This document shows positions 44,700-57,539 of a stretch of 64,000 bases of DNA, piece after piece; within the stretch, counting starts at the first letter, position 1; each line of letters begins with the position of its first letter. Source of the stretch: Lobosporangium transversale (Eukaryota > Mortierellomycota > Mortierellomycetes > Mortierellales > Mortierellaceae); the NCBI RefSeq assembly GCF_002105155.1, contig NW_019028980.1, positions 744,001-808,000 on the forward strand. The letters run 5' to 3'. The translations under genes and the position numbers were made by a program. The notes below the pieces were generated by a model. The model searched no databases. It had not been told where the DNA came from and saw nothing but the letters and a program-made list of their open reading frames with translations.

Positions 44700-46133
44700 C
44701 ACGTAACTACTAGAACCACAGTGGAGGAGTCCTCGGTTGGACTGCCTTCTATGGTTTTTAGATAGGACACATTGTTTAATTCATAGAAAATCAATTTAAC
44801 TGGTAAGTATTTAATCAATACAAATGTACATAACTCTATCTGTTACTCTGATAGAACCACCTTCCTTAAGCACATTCTGTTAGAGCTCTTTCAGTGAATA
44901 GTTATAACCACGCAATCAACGCTCTTCTCAATCTTCCAATCCGCGTTTTTTTTATTTTTTTTTTTTTATTTTTTTTTTTTTTTGTGTTGATCCATATAGT
45001 TCTGTTATAAATATATATATGGCTTTGAATCTTCAAGAAACTAAGGACTTGAATCCGATCTGGGATTGGTTCTCCCCGGTCATCATTCACCCACTTAAAG
45101 GAAAAGAAGGAGGAGTATATCCTAGGCCAACTTCTCTCCCCCTCCCTCCCCCCCTCCTCCCTCTCCTCCTTTCCTCCTGATGATCGCATTTCCGAGTCAG
45201 TCAGGGTGATCAAGAAAAAGAAAAAGCTTAGTTTTGGAGAAGGTATCTTGTTTTACTTCTTTTTTACTTTTAGATATAAAAATAACTATGAAATAAATAA
45301 AAAAAGAATAAAAGCAGGGCAGATTTGTCATTTCGTTCATGCAGGTTTGCGTTAATGGGGAAATGCTTTGGCGACTGTTCGATGCTTGTTGATTTTCCAA
45401 ATCTGCTCTGATTTCACCGTAATTTAGCGGAACTGATAAGCATCCCCTGAATAGCTGTCATCATCCAGAGGGGACTACTTCGAATGGACAGGATATACTG
45501 TGTTGTTCAAAACAATAAAACAGAAAAGACAGCATTGTCTCTTTTGAGCAATGAAGGATAAAGGATTTGTTCCTTAGGGCAAACTTTTTGAAGCCACGCT
45601 TGTTGCTAGTAAAAACACAAATGGGTTCCCGTTTTCCGTATACTTTCAGTGCTTCCACATCCCAAGGGCTGTGATGTAGCCATTAAATGTTAAATGTTTG
45701 TCGAAGCATTGACACATCCCTTGCAAAAGTTCGGATGTATGCTAGGAATATTGTTTAAGGGACGTAGAGGTCAATGTCGTGTAGCAGTGTTCAAGTGTTT
45801 ATACAGTATCATAGTATCATATGGAGTCCGAACAGTCGCCTTTAGCTACCCACCCCTCAAAAATAAAAGCCAATAACAGAAATGGCAGGATGAGGATGAA
45901 GAGAAAGATAGAGAGAGAGAGAGAGAGATGAAAAAAAAGGGGGAGAGGGGTGATCAGGACCCTCAAGATGATCACCAGGTGTTTATTGATTTATTTTATT
46001 TTATTCTATTTTATTTTATTCTATTTTATTTTACTTATTTATTTTGCATTTACCCAAATAATGTAAAATATGTTTCTACCATCGAAGCAGAATGTTAGGA
46101 TCCACAAATCTCCGAAACACAACCGAAAAAGAA

Positions 46134-46177
<44 letters not shown>

Positions 46178-46924
46178 ATCTATCTCTCTTCCTCTTTTGA
46201 CCGATTAAATGGGAATCCATATAACTATTATAGAAAGACATATGAATGTATATATTAATGAATGCGATTGCGAATATAAACATGAATATAAATCAGTACG
46301 TTTATTGACGTTTGCAATGCGCTTTTTTCTTCTTGGCGTCATCGATAAAGGAGACAGAGATCGAGAACAAATTACTACTTTTTTTTTTTTTTTTTTTACA
46401 ATTCCAGGTAAAAGCTAATAATGCTCTAGTTTTTTATTTATTACGATTGTATCATGAGTAAAATAAAATAGACTAAAAAAGAGTTGCTGCTGGTATAGGA
46501 TATTATTAACAGAAAAAAATAAAAAATAAAAAAAATAAGGATATAAAAAGTACAAAGTACACGGCGTTAAGGTAGAGAGGGGAGTGATTATAAAATGACT
46601 TTTTTTTTTCTTTTTTTCTCGGCAAGTCAGCAACATCAGACTAATTCATTTAGATAGAGAAAAAGCAAAAAAAAAAAAAAAAAAAGCATAAAAACAAATG
46701 TTTCAAGAATAATAGATACAGTGATAACATTAGCAGCAATGACAACAATAAATGCGCAAATGCAATAAAAAAAAAAACCATAAAATGAAATTAAACATAA
46801 AAAGACATAAAAAAAAAAAAAAAAAAATGGAGATTGTGGATGTGATGGATATGATGAATGGAAGACATCCACAGAAAAATTAAGAAAATAAAATAATAAA
46901 ATAAAAGAAAAATAATAAAAGAAA
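44539..46924. other. Microsatellite-rich spacer
   Basis: Between the GH95 promoter and the kinase 3' end. It has T-runs (44669-44698, 44950-44983), a C/T tract (45125-45180), a TTTTATTCTA repeat (45985-46035), (CT)n (46136-46173) and many A-runs. All frames are short and repeat-derived. No gene is seen. Confidence 0.55.
46136..46173 (+). repeat. (CT)n microsatellite
   Basis: 19 uninterrupted CT units. Confidence 0.9.
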
Positions 46925-46964
46925 AATAGAGTCGCGTCGCGACACGACACGACGCGACTCTATT
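46925..46964 (-). promoter_or_regulatory. 15-bp stem-loop spanning the kinase stop codon
   Basis: 46925-46939 and 46950-46964 are perfect reverse complements (AATAGAGTCGCGTCG on the plus strand for the left half) with a 10-base loop of CGACA type. The stop codon TAG of the kinase (46962-46960) is inside the stem. It is GC-rich in an AT-rich 3' region. Confidence 0.8.
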
Positions 46965-48110
46965 GCGACTCTCCGATGACCCAACGGTGGTTGATCACCT
47001 GGGCCATCGTCAGACGCCGTGCTGGGTCCACAGCCAGCATATTCTTGACCAGATCCTTAAGATCTATATTAAAATAAATAAATAAATATATATTCCAATC
47101 ATTCAGTTAGAAAGACATGCTCATAATGTAAAAAGTCTTGTTAAGAAAAGATCTGTGCAAGTTTTTTTTTTGAACCATACCTGGGTCAATGTCCTCTTGC
47201 AGCGTAAAAGGGAACATCCGATGGGATGCCCTCTTACGCTTGTACGCTGCAACCTTCTTCTTGTCGGTCTCGTACAGCTCCTTGGGCAAGTCACCATGGA
47301 TCATGGTATATAGTGTCAAGCCCAGTGCCCACACGTCAGCTTCGTAGCCATGGTATAAATCCCAGTTCGTGGCGTGGCTACTGTTGTTGCCACCATGGCG
47401 TCTGCCACTGCTACTGGGCTGCTTCGATTTCTGACGTGCTGCTACGTTATTGTCCATCTCGGGCGGAGCCAAGATGGTGGTTCCGTAGAACGAGAAGCAA
47501 GGAGAGCTTCCTGGCGTCAAGTATTTTGAGTGACCAAAGTCACAGAGCTTGGCGCGGTATGTGTTCGTGGCTCTGTCAATGCTGATCAGCACGTTCTCGT
47601 CCTTGATGTCACCGTGGACAATATTCTGCGAATGCAGGTAATGAAGCGCACGTGCAAGCTGAGTGAAAATGGACCGGAGTGCACTCTCTTGAATGGTTGA
47701 GGTATAAATGGATGGTGGCTCGGACGTGGACCGTGGTAGTTCCTGAAGATTCTTGGATCGCGTGGATGCATCCTCATCTTGGACAGGCTTGTGTAGCTCA
47801 ATAAAATCAAAGAGTGAAAACCCTCCCATCTCTGCTACAATGTACGAGATGTCCTTGTTGGACTGGTCGTTTGGATCGATATCACCATAGAGGGAGGAGG
47901 TGAAATGTTCATAGAACTCAAGGATGTTCTCATGCTCCTTCAGACGCAACAAGATGTCCAGCTCTCGCTGCACTTTCTGCTCCACATGATCCCCAGTGTG
48001 GGGAATGACCTTGATTGCGACCTTTATAAAGTATAGTATATATATGTAAAGTGCACAGACAATAAACCAAGAGTGAATTAGTACAATGAAGATTTCCGTA
48101 CAACCATGTG

Positions 48111-48141
<31 letters not shown>

Positions 48142-49108
48142 AAATTACCTCGCGTCCATCAAAAACACGCTTGGCAGCGAGTACAAAACCACTGGCTCCA
48201 CTTCCCAAATAACGGGTGACAATGTAGTCCTCTCGGAGGATTCTACTCGTCGCAAAGGCTCGTTCAAGTGTGGCCTTGTTGTGTGCCTCAAAGACGGGGA
48301 AGATAGAATCCACAACTCGTCGGAAAACAGGGTCAAGCTCATATTTATGATGGCTGTCTGTTGTTGGTGAAACAGCTGTTGGCACTCCCTGCTTGGGATG
48401 TTTATCTTTCTGGACTTGATCCATCTCTTCATCATCGTCGTCATCGGATGAAATGACAATGACTTCTCGCACAGGCACCTGCTTGGAGGATGATGAAGGG
48501 TGACCCTTGTTGTGTTGTTGATGACGATGACTGTTATTCTTGATATTCTTTGGATCGATTTTGAGCTTCTTATTAGTTGGTGGAAAAGATGTTTCATCCT
48601 CCCTGGATGTGTGAGAAGCAGGGGCAACAGAGAGTTTCCTCTTCTTGGGTGGAATCAAAGCGAGGTTTCGTAAATGGATGGTGGCAATGCTCCCACCAAT
48701 GGTAACAGCATTGTTTCCTTGATATCTGGATGATGAGCCACTCACTGAAGGTGCAGAGGAGGAAGTGTCGGAGGAGAGGGAGGAGGATGAAGAGGATGAA
48801 GAGGACGTTGAGGAGGAATAGGACGATAATGAGGAGGTGAGTGAAGGGGAAGAGGGGTAGGAGATGTGAGTGTGATTGGGGGATGTGGGCATGACATCTG
48901 TCGTGGATCCGTCGGAGGCTTCCCTCGAAGTCGTGGCGTAGTCCTCTGTTGGTGCACTATGGCCAGGATTGTTCAGGAGGCGGTTTCTTGTAACGTCGGT
49001 AACTCTTAGTGGCCTCGGTCGGGGAAGAGGTAGATCTTCCGTACATTTTTGATAAATGTCTCGTGGGATGACAATGATATTGCGGTGCTGTTGAATTCGG
49101 GCGGCCAT
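46960..49108 (-). CDS. Ser/Thr protein kinase with long disordered N-terminus, three exons
   Basis: Exons 49108-48149, 48021-47181 and 47063-46960 join in frame (634 aa). The first 270 residues are Ser/Pro-rich, with KKRK and NKKLK nuclear-localisation-like segments and an acidic run SSDDDDDEE. The kinase domain (about 290-630) has the Gly loop LGSGASGFV, Lys324 (VAIKV), a catalytic loop HGDIKDEN (456-463; Gly replaces Arg of HRD), DFG (481-483) and LAPPE. The VHGDIKDENVLI loop and FYGTT..APPE recall PAS-kinase/CAMK-type kinases, but no PAS domain is seen, so I leave the subfamily open. The HGD change suggests no need for activation-loop phosphorylation. An insert of about 25 residues follows APPE. 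Confidence 0.85.
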
Positions 49109-49259
49109 TGCGGAAATATTCTGGAGAAGGATTAAGATCGAAGGACGGTTGGAGAAGGGAAAAAAAAAGAAAGGAGAATCGGTGATGATGAAGATAGTTA
49201 ATATGAAGATCCTTCCTTGACTGTTACTATTTCGTTGTTGTGACTGAAAGAAAAAAAGG

Positions 49260-49295
<36 letters not shown>

Positions 49296-49962
49296 AGAAC
49301 GTGAGTGAATGTGTGGTTGTGATGCAGGACCACGGTCAGGAGAAGAAAAAAGGTGATCGGCTCCGCGTAGGAGTAATGAGAGAAAGAGATACAAGGGTGG
49401 AATAAACCAGGCAGAAGAGCGAAAGGAAGGGGTGCAAAGGCTATTTAGGTGGGATTAGGAAAAGAAGAAACGATGAAGAGAGAAAGGGGAACGATGACAG
49501 TATTTATATATTCATGTGTAATAAAAATTATAATAATAATTTTAATAATTTTAATAATAATAATAATAAGAGAGAAGAGAGAAGAGAAAAAGAAGAGAGA
49601 GTGTGAGAGAGTGTGAGAGAGAGTGAGAGGAAAGGAGAAAGCAAAAAGCAAAAAGTAAAAAGCATAAAGCGGCGTTGGAGAAGTAAAGGACGAGTACACA
49701 CACACAGCTCGCACTGACTGGCACGTAGAAAGAACTGTATGAGAGCAGATACCGCAGTTCATGTAAGTGTGTCTGCGGTTCAAGGCAAAGAAGCTTCAGC
49801 ATAATTTAAAATTTAAAATATTTAAATATATAAATATATGAAAAAAGGATGTAAATGAGATGGGTATTCAATACAAGCTGTATGATCATGACAATGATCA
49901 ATGATGATGAACAACACAACTCAAAATGACTTCTTGACAAAGCAATACAAAATAATAATAAC

Positions 49963-50005
<43 letters not shown>

Positions 50006-50745
50006 GAATATAAATGTATATAAAATACAAAATAAAAAATAAAAAAAACGTCCAAACAGTTCAAAACAATCAAACCAAGCCTGAAGCATAAAGTAAAAGA
50101 AAAAGCAAAGCATGAAGCGCAAATGAACAGCATAAGAAAAGAAAAAAAAAGCCGTGCGATTGCTTGCTTGGACAGTATGTATTACATGCTTTGTATAAAA
50201 TGTGTACTTCAAGAAAATAGAAATTATGTATAAAAGAAATAATAAATAAATAAAAAGAGGCACAGGTGATGCCCAACCAAATGCATGGTACGGTCAACAA
50301 AAGTCTTGTGTTGCTCATTTCATTTTTTAGGACAAGCTGGGACACAGGAAGCAAATCAACAAAACCACACACAAACAAGACAAGACGAGACGAGACGACA
50401 ATGAATGATTACGACAAAAAAGAAAGCCAGATTGCAATAACATAAAGTACATGTATATCTTACAACGTCAAATAACAATACAACAAATAAAAAATAAAAA
50501 ATAAAAAAGATTTAAAAGGTTGATTTACAATGGATGGGCTGGGTCAAAACCAAGGAATAGCAAATGATACTCTTGTAAAAGACACCAGTGAGTTTGGACA
50601 GGGGAAGGAGTTGAAGGAGTAAAGAGAGACAAAGAAAGAGAGAAGCGGCAAGATCAATTTGCTCCACTTGTTCATTATTGCTGTCAATCCAAAGAATCGA
50701 AGGCGTAGCAAAATGTCAAGACATATAACGAGTTTATAATTGAAC

Positions 50746-50776
<31 letters not shown>

Positions 50777-50965
50777 CATGACTATGGTGTAGATAACACA
50801 GGTTGCCAAGGAAAGGAGAAGATGCTTCAGAGCAACAAGACATTAGCTTGTATGTGTAGTGAAATGCATCCAGGAGTGTTCCTTCTCTAATAAGCTCTTT
50901 TTTCTCTTACTCTTACTCTTACTCTCTCCACATTCTCTCTCTTCACTCTAGTCGTTAGCTCGATC
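49109..50965. other. Promoter side of the kinase gene and AT-rich spacer
   Basis: A30 at about 49261-49291, a (TAA)n array and several A-runs. No gene is seen. Confidence 0.5.
49951..50005 (+). repeat. (TAA)n microsatellite
   Basis: About 18 units with one C interruption. Confidence 0.9.
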
Positions 50966-51287
50966 TTAAAACAGGTCCACAGGACGTGGATATGATCCCT
51001 TTAAGGATTTGCCTGTAAAATGTATAATTGATAGATTGGTACACAACATTTCACTTGAGAATCGATGACAGAGACAAGGACATACACATGCACATGCACA
51101 TTGATATTAACCCTTCAGGATTCTTTTTTTTTTTTTTTTTCCTTACTACAAATAGTTCATGTCTTTAAAGAAGGGGGATCAAAAAATAAAATAAATTGAA
51201 AAACATAGGCTCAACAGGGTTGGACCAGGACATACATGCATCCTCGTACTCACACCACACATGGCCTTGGACAAATTGTTCAAAAGC

Positions 51288-51322
<35 letters not shown>

Positions 51323-51465
51323 CCATATCATATTTGAGAGAAAGAAAGAGGTTGGAGATAAGAAAAAAAAAAAAGGAGAAAGAAACCTGCATCTCCACCT
51401 ATGCCCAGTCGCTCATTACCTGACCGATAAACCGGCTGGTTGTGACCATAATAAAATGTATGCAT
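50966..51465 (-). CDS. Possible small two-exon gene
   Basis: ATG at 51465 opens a frame (MHTFYYGHNQPVYRSGNERL) to 51387, where GTTTCT could act as a weak donor. The acceptor at 51013 leads in frame to KSLKGSYPRPVDLF and a stop at 50966, giving 41 aa. The end looks coding, but the donor is non-consensus and further upstream exons are possible: a piece at about 51575-51655 ends at GTAACA in a compatible phase. I do not recognise the protein. The putative intron contains the (CAT)n array. Confidence 0.3.
51291..51325 (+). repeat. (CAT)n microsatellite
   Basis: About 11 units; the poly-His and poly-Met frames across it are artefacts of the repeat. Confidence 0.9.
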
Positions 51466-51689
51466 GTGTGTACCAGGGTAAAATGGTGATCCACCAGAAT
51501 AAGAATAGATAATGAAAGGGGGGACATGTAAAAAAAAAAGCGTTTTTTTTTTTTTTTTTTTTCCTTTGTTACCTTTTCGTTTTCGTTTCTCGTAAGGTTG
51601 GATTGATTAATTCGATTCGATTCAATTGGACGTTGCGGGCTAATGGTATTCGTCAAATGCTAAAGGTCGTGCTTTTTAGATTGTTGTTG

Positions 51690-51721
<32 letters not shown>

Positions 51722-51795
51722 TTGTTTTCGTATTTTTTCCTTGAGAAAAAAGAATAAAGAAGAAAGAAGAAAGAAGAAAGAAAAAAGAAAAAAGG

Positions 51796-51827
<32 letters not shown>

Positions 51828-52460
51828 CTTGTAGAAAGGTAAAGAGTAACAGATGAATGTATTATGCGGTAACTCGAAATCAAAAGGGAATAAAAGGGAA
51901 ATGCTCGGATAATTGGTCAGTATGGGGATCGAAGAGTGTTGAGAGAAAAAGAAGAAAAAAAAAGTTATTGAGCGTGTCTGCGTTGTTCCTTAATAGTAAA
52001 CGGATGGTATTTTAGTTGGTGGTATAAGAACTAGTGAAATTGATTGCTACAATAAAGAAAAAGAAAAAGAAAAGAAGATAAAAAGGGCCTTGTTCTTGTT
52101 GTTGCGATAGTGTCGTTGTGGTTACTGCAATTCGTTGTTGGTGTAGAAAAGGTAAGAGTAGTAACTGTAGTTAAAAAAAAAAAAAAAAAAAAAAGCTTGA
52201 GAGTTATGCGAGGGATGCGAGGAAGGTGAGTGGTGGTATCGTTGCAGACGATTGAAAGAAGGTGAATGTAAAGTCCATTGGAGGTTGGAAGAAGGGTCGA
52301 ACGTGGATTTGGACAGAAAAAGAAATAGAAAGGAAAGAAAGGTGTTGTGGAGGAACCACGTTGGGTAGAGATGAGCAAGAAGCAAGAAAAAGAGAAAAGG
52401 GCTCAATTGGGAGGAATGGAGGTGATCACTGTTGGGTCAATGGTCTGAATGAGTGAAAAA

Positions 52461-52494
<34 letters not shown>

Positions 52495-53526
52495 GAATGA
52501 GAGAAATGAGGGGGGAAAAAAAAGTGTGAGTGTCAGTGTGAGTATGAGTGTGAGTGTGAGTGTGAGTGTGAGTGTGAGTGTGAGTGTGAAGCAAGAAAAA
52601 GAAACAGAAAGTATATTTGAGGTTAAATGTATACTATACTATACTTTAATTCAATTCAATCTAATTTAATTCAGTCAATTATTCTTTTTAATTTTATTTC
52701 TATTTTAGAATATCTCATTAAATCGATTGCTTTGCCTTGCTTTTCATGCTTAGAAACACTGTCGACTTCACTTCAATATCGGTGGGCAAATAAATAAAGA
52801 AAAAGGTGGCGATGGAGAACAAAAAGCTTGGCTTGACTACAGTAGAATATATATATATATATTGATGTCTATAACATAATAGAATGAAATAAAATAGAAA
52901 TATAATAAAGGGGAAAATGATTCATTCATCCATCCATATTCAAGCAAGTTATATACTTTTGCTTACATTGTCAGGGCACTTGACCTCCTTGTACATCAAC
53001 ATTGACATCAATGCTGGCCTATGCCATCTCTATCGCTCCTACATGTCCTCTACAGCGATGCCTCACTCTGTCCTTTTCAAAAAAAAAAAAAAAAAATGAA
53101 GCGGTAAAGATTGGGAGGAAGATGTGCGGACGATTTTATTTCCTCCCGATTATTCTTGGTTCAATCGGATTAGTCAACCCTTGGCTCATCCCCTCTGAGC
53201 TTCGCTTTTCAACCCACATGGTAAATGGTCAGAGTGTACTGTGCAACCGCGCATCTTTTTTTTTTTTTTTTTATTTTTTATTTTTTATTTTTGATACTCG
53301 TCATAAAAAAAATCCGATTTTACCCTGAATGGAGCACGTCTTTACAGTCAGGATGCACAGCTTGGTGCGGCGCGCATCATTCATGTTTTTATATAAATAT
53401 TATATAAATATATATATATTTATATGAATTTTCCTTTTGTTCCTTTTCATGCTGTTCACCATTCATATGCACCACAGCCCTTGGTCAATGATAAAAACAG
53501 GATTGCAATGATTAAACGGAAATCGG

Positions 53527-53560
<34 letters not shown>

Positions 53561-53969
53561 CTTCTTTTTTGTGCCATGCCTTTGAGTTTAATAATCAATC
53601 TTGGCAAAAGAAAAAAGAAAAGAGAGAGTCACCTCCGCACATCTCCATTGAAGAGGCAACTTGAAGTTGAATGGAAAAACAACGGTATTCCCCTCGTCCT
53701 TCGCTTTAAAGAGTAAGGGATGTGTGACAAAGGGTTGGTTGCTTTATTATTAATAAGATTCTATTCAATTATACAAATATATCAATCAATCTATCCCTGA
53801 TCTCCGGTGGATCTGTTCAAAGACGCATTTTCTCCTTTTTTTTTTTTTTTTTTTTTTTTTTTTCGTACTTCATTATGCGTCTTTTCTAAGGGAGGTGGTT
53901 CCCTCTGTCGCCCTTATTAATAATGTCCTAGTTGCAATACAAAAGCCTTTTCTATTGTTTTCTTATGGT

Positions 53970-54006
<37 letters not shown>

Positions 54007-55046
54007 TTACTTTTTTACATTTTACGCAGGTTCGCAGGCACACTTTTTTCTTAGGCTCTTTTCTATTGGCCATGTCTTTAAAAAGGTCAACCACATCGAT
54101 CGGTATGAAGAAAATCACACACCAATACCCTCAACTAAATCTACATTCTTCAGTAAAAAAATAAAAAAAATAATAATAAAAAAAAATAAAAATAAAATAA
54201 AATAAAAAGAAATAAAAGAAATAAAAGAAGAGATAGGGGGAGAAGGGGAAAAGGCAAAAAAGAGGATCAGAAAAGATGTCCTGCAGGGCAGGGAATTATT
54301 TGAATTGCTGACATGAGCAAAGGGAAAAGAGAAAAAGGGGGAAGAGGAACTATTTCAAATAGATTGGATTGCGGCGCAATCTCTATGCTGTGTCCGTAAC
54401 AGATGATGAACAAGTTTAGACATTCTCATCAAAAGAGATAAAGAGAATGTCTCCTTTGGATCTCGTCATGATCATCTGTATTGCCTGCATGCGCATGTAA
54501 CCACCTCTTTCCGTCTAATCTTTTTTTTTTTTTTTTTTTTTTATGAATTCTCCGTTATTCATGATTGTTCCTGAAAAAAAAAAAAAAAAAAAAAAAAAAA
54601 AGACTATTTAGGTTTATGATGTCCCTAAAAAAAAAAATAAAAAAAAAAAGCTCCAGTCTTTCTACCCTATCACAGAATATAAATGTACATGTTTATGTTT
54701 GTTTATTATATAGATGTATGCCATTAACGGCTATGAGCCCGAAAGTTTCTTTAACACAACAGTTGGCATTAAAACCATGAAAATCATGAAATCATGAAAG
54801 TCTTTAATACATTAGAAAACAAAAAAAATAAAAAAAAATAAAAAAGAGGCTCGAGAAAATTCTTCTTTCTTCCAAAGAGTAGAATGCATTCAATCTACAC
54901 AGATACATGTATAAAGCATGTATATAGTAGATGATGGATCAAGTTGAACAAAAAGGGCTCTAATTAACAATCTAAAAAAAGGGAAGTTTTGTTCGCCCTT
55001 TGCTCGGGGTCTGCAGGTCATTCCTCAGACATTCAGGGACTAACTT

Positions 55047-55084
<38 letters not shown>

Positions 55085-56303
55085 AAAATGACAAGGAGGA
55101 AAAGGCAGGGAGAGGGGGAAATGATCAACTCTCTTCTGAAATAAAGCGTAACAAAAAGAAAAGAAGAAAAATATTCATATACTGGGCTTGGATGGATTGA
55201 ATGGCTAGTGTCCACAACAAAAGCCTATTGTAGACGATCATAATCATTATCATAATCATGATCAATACATAAATATATTATCATTATTATTATACACAAT
55301 TGCACTGGACCTCTGTCCTTTTTATGTCCGGAAAGGTACATTTTTCGTGAATGTACACCTCATGAGGCATGCATTTAAACAAGGTAAATGGAGGCTCTCT
55401 TGGATGAAACGAAAAAGGGACAACACCCTCTCTGGGACAAACAGGAGAGGAAACAAATGCCTTCAGAAAAAAAAAAAACAAAAAAAAATAAAAGAGAGAA
55501 AAGCATATCTGCAACGTGATACGGTATATACGATATAGTTAATGATGGATGTTTGGATGCAAGCTCTTTTTTTTAATTTGCTTTCCTGTGTGTGTAACTA
55601 TATGGACCAAGAGACCAAGTTGTTCAAGCTTACAATCAACAACACCCAATCCATTTTGTGAATGGCCCCATGGCGTCGAGTAGTATACTATATGCATGCA
55701 AAGAGAAAGTATCGATTGAAAACAAAAAAAAAGAAAACATCCTCTTGATCTTGATGATCCTGATTTGCTCAAATGCTTCCCTTCATCATGAAGTATACGA
55801 CGATATTCGCTGACATTATCTACATATAACACATGTATCTACAGTATTATACATGTACACTTTATTTTTTTTTTTTTTTTTTAACCCTTTTGCTCTGTGT
55901 ATCCTGTTTGCAATTTTTTTTTTTTTTTTTTTTTTTTTTTGGTTGGCTGTTTATAGAATTCATAAAGCTAATTCATCCAAGGCACGGACAGCCACCCAAA
56001 ATCTTAATTTTAAAAAATCAAAAAGGACTGCGCCCTTACCTGATTCGTGGCTATTGGTTATTGAGAGGTTATTGAGCTAAAATGGTGAAACAGGAATTTT
56101 ATTCGATCGCTCATTTTGGTCCACTTGATCACGCCACTAAAAATGGCCATAACACGTTGGCTTTAAATCAAGGTTTATTGAAATATTTATACACCAATTA
56201 ATATTTAAAACAAAATATTATATAATATATAATAAAACACATGCATGTACTTCGAATCGGGACAAAAATGAGAGTTCTCACCTCAGGGCCATATTTATTT
56301 GCG
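51466..56303. other. Long homopolymer-rich non-coding region
   Basis: Nearly 5 kb with no convincing frame on either strand. Poly-A or poly-T runs of 17-35 bases recur every few hundred bases (for example 51799-51824, 52169-52194, 53531-53560, 53837-53863, 53973-54000, 54576-54601, 55054-55082, 55914-55940). It may hold untranslated leaders or non-coding RNA that I cannot define. Confidence 0.5.
52523..52589 (+). repeat. (GTGTGA)n microsatellite
   Basis: About 11 units of GTGTGA with two variants at the left. Confidence 0.85.
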
Positions 56304-56450
56304 CTATTCCACATAGCACTTCTCGCGCTTCGCAAGCTCCCGGTCCAGCGCGATCGGCCACAGAAATCCTTTTACCCAATGAAGGGCTGCATTGGCCATG
56401 TTCTGGCCAGCATTATGGTCACGATCGCGCTGAAAGCCCTCCTTGCCATG
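56304..56450 (-). pseudogene. TnpB/Fanzor-like C-terminal relic
   Basis: An open stretch of about 48 codons from 56450 down to the stop at 56304 reads GKEGFQRDRDHNAGQNMANA and on. An RD.NA..N motif at the end of a Zn-ribbon is the third RuvC motif of TnpB/Fanzor (OrfB) nucleases. Just upstream, in the same frame, lies CTSP followed by a stop, and further Cys pairs occur in neighbouring frames (KCLCGD at about 56550), so the ribbon is broken. No full RuvC domain is found. The assignment rests on one short motif. Confidence 0.42.
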
Positions 56451-57539
56451 TCATGGACTTGTGCAGCTCAGGCAAATAAAGGATCAGCCTTTTACCTTCG
56501 CTCTTTTATGATAAATACAGCAAGAGATTGATGCCGAAGCGCGACTTTAATCCCCACAAAGACATTTTACGTCCCTCCTTAAGATTATCTTCAGGAAGTA
56601 GTCTCCACTGACCGTGCAGAAACTGTCTTTATACAATAGCATTGGAAGGTAGATGAGGCGCTTTGATGGAGATAACTTTGTATTAGGGATCCAAAATACC
56701 GATACTGCATCATGGGTTGATGATGTGCCACTTTCATCAATTGTATTTATGAGATATAACCCACCTTTACTCACAGCTCATTCTGAGCTCCATATTGAAA
56801 CCTAAGAGATTTGTATAATAGTATGATAATAGTTTTTGCAAGGAAAATAATAAGCTATGCAATGACTTCACTTAGAACATAAACCCTTATCTTCAGTTCG
56901 AAAACAAATGCCCGCATATGACATCTGACCATATCTGCAAAGGTCTAAGCAGTCTGTCCAAGGAAACGGGCTGGGACCGCCTTGCACATAGTCTTTAATC
57001 CGTTCTCGCAATTTCTCCCATTTTTTTACCCATAGCATGTTTGAACGATGCTACGCTTGAGTCCCGGGCATCGCTTGTTTTGCTTTCAGCTCCAGTGTAG
57101 AGCCTTTTCACAAGAACCAGGGAATACGAGTCCATGTCCGCTGCAATATATTTAAACTTTTTGTGCCGCGAACTGATATTCAATTCAAGCATTAAAGATG
57201 GATGTCCGAACATGACAGTGTTCATGTGTCTGAACGCCGCCATGGACTCCGCGCCTTATCATTTCCGTACTGAATTTCGTCATTCCATGGATTGCTGATC
57301 TGATAAGGTTCTCGACACTGACCCCATTGGTATAGTTGTTATTTAGGCCGCGCTAGAGACATAGAATAAGTATACCGCAGTTGCGGATGCCTTGAACTGA
57401 TGTTGGTAAATTGTTTGTGGCTCTATCGACGTGAATCAGACATGTTTTGGACTTGACATGCTTGGCACACCGCATCATCTGTCTACATGTCTCCACATTG
57501 ACCTCACTACGAGTGTTGAAGAATCCTACGACACAGTCT
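56451..57539 (-). other. Decayed coding region between the two relics
   Basis: Minus-strand fragments at 56547-56774 and 56995-57243 look protein-like (YLINTIDESGTSST; MAAFRHMNTVMFGHPS) but are unassigned. Together with the flanking relics they suggest one or two long inactivated genes read right to left. Confidence 0.35.

Noticed and set aside
45950-45980. AGGACCCTCAAGAT resembling the retroelement tail
   Set aside because: No adjacent poly-T and no flanking duplication; only about 12 bases match.
51261-51512. Poly-His or poly-Met proteins over (CAT)n
   Set aside because: Translation of a microsatellite in either strand, without coding flanks.
52403-52594. Possible CRISPR-like or repeat-protein array at GTGTGA units
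   Set aside because: Simple 6-bp microsatellite without spacers; no CRISPR array is seen in the window.
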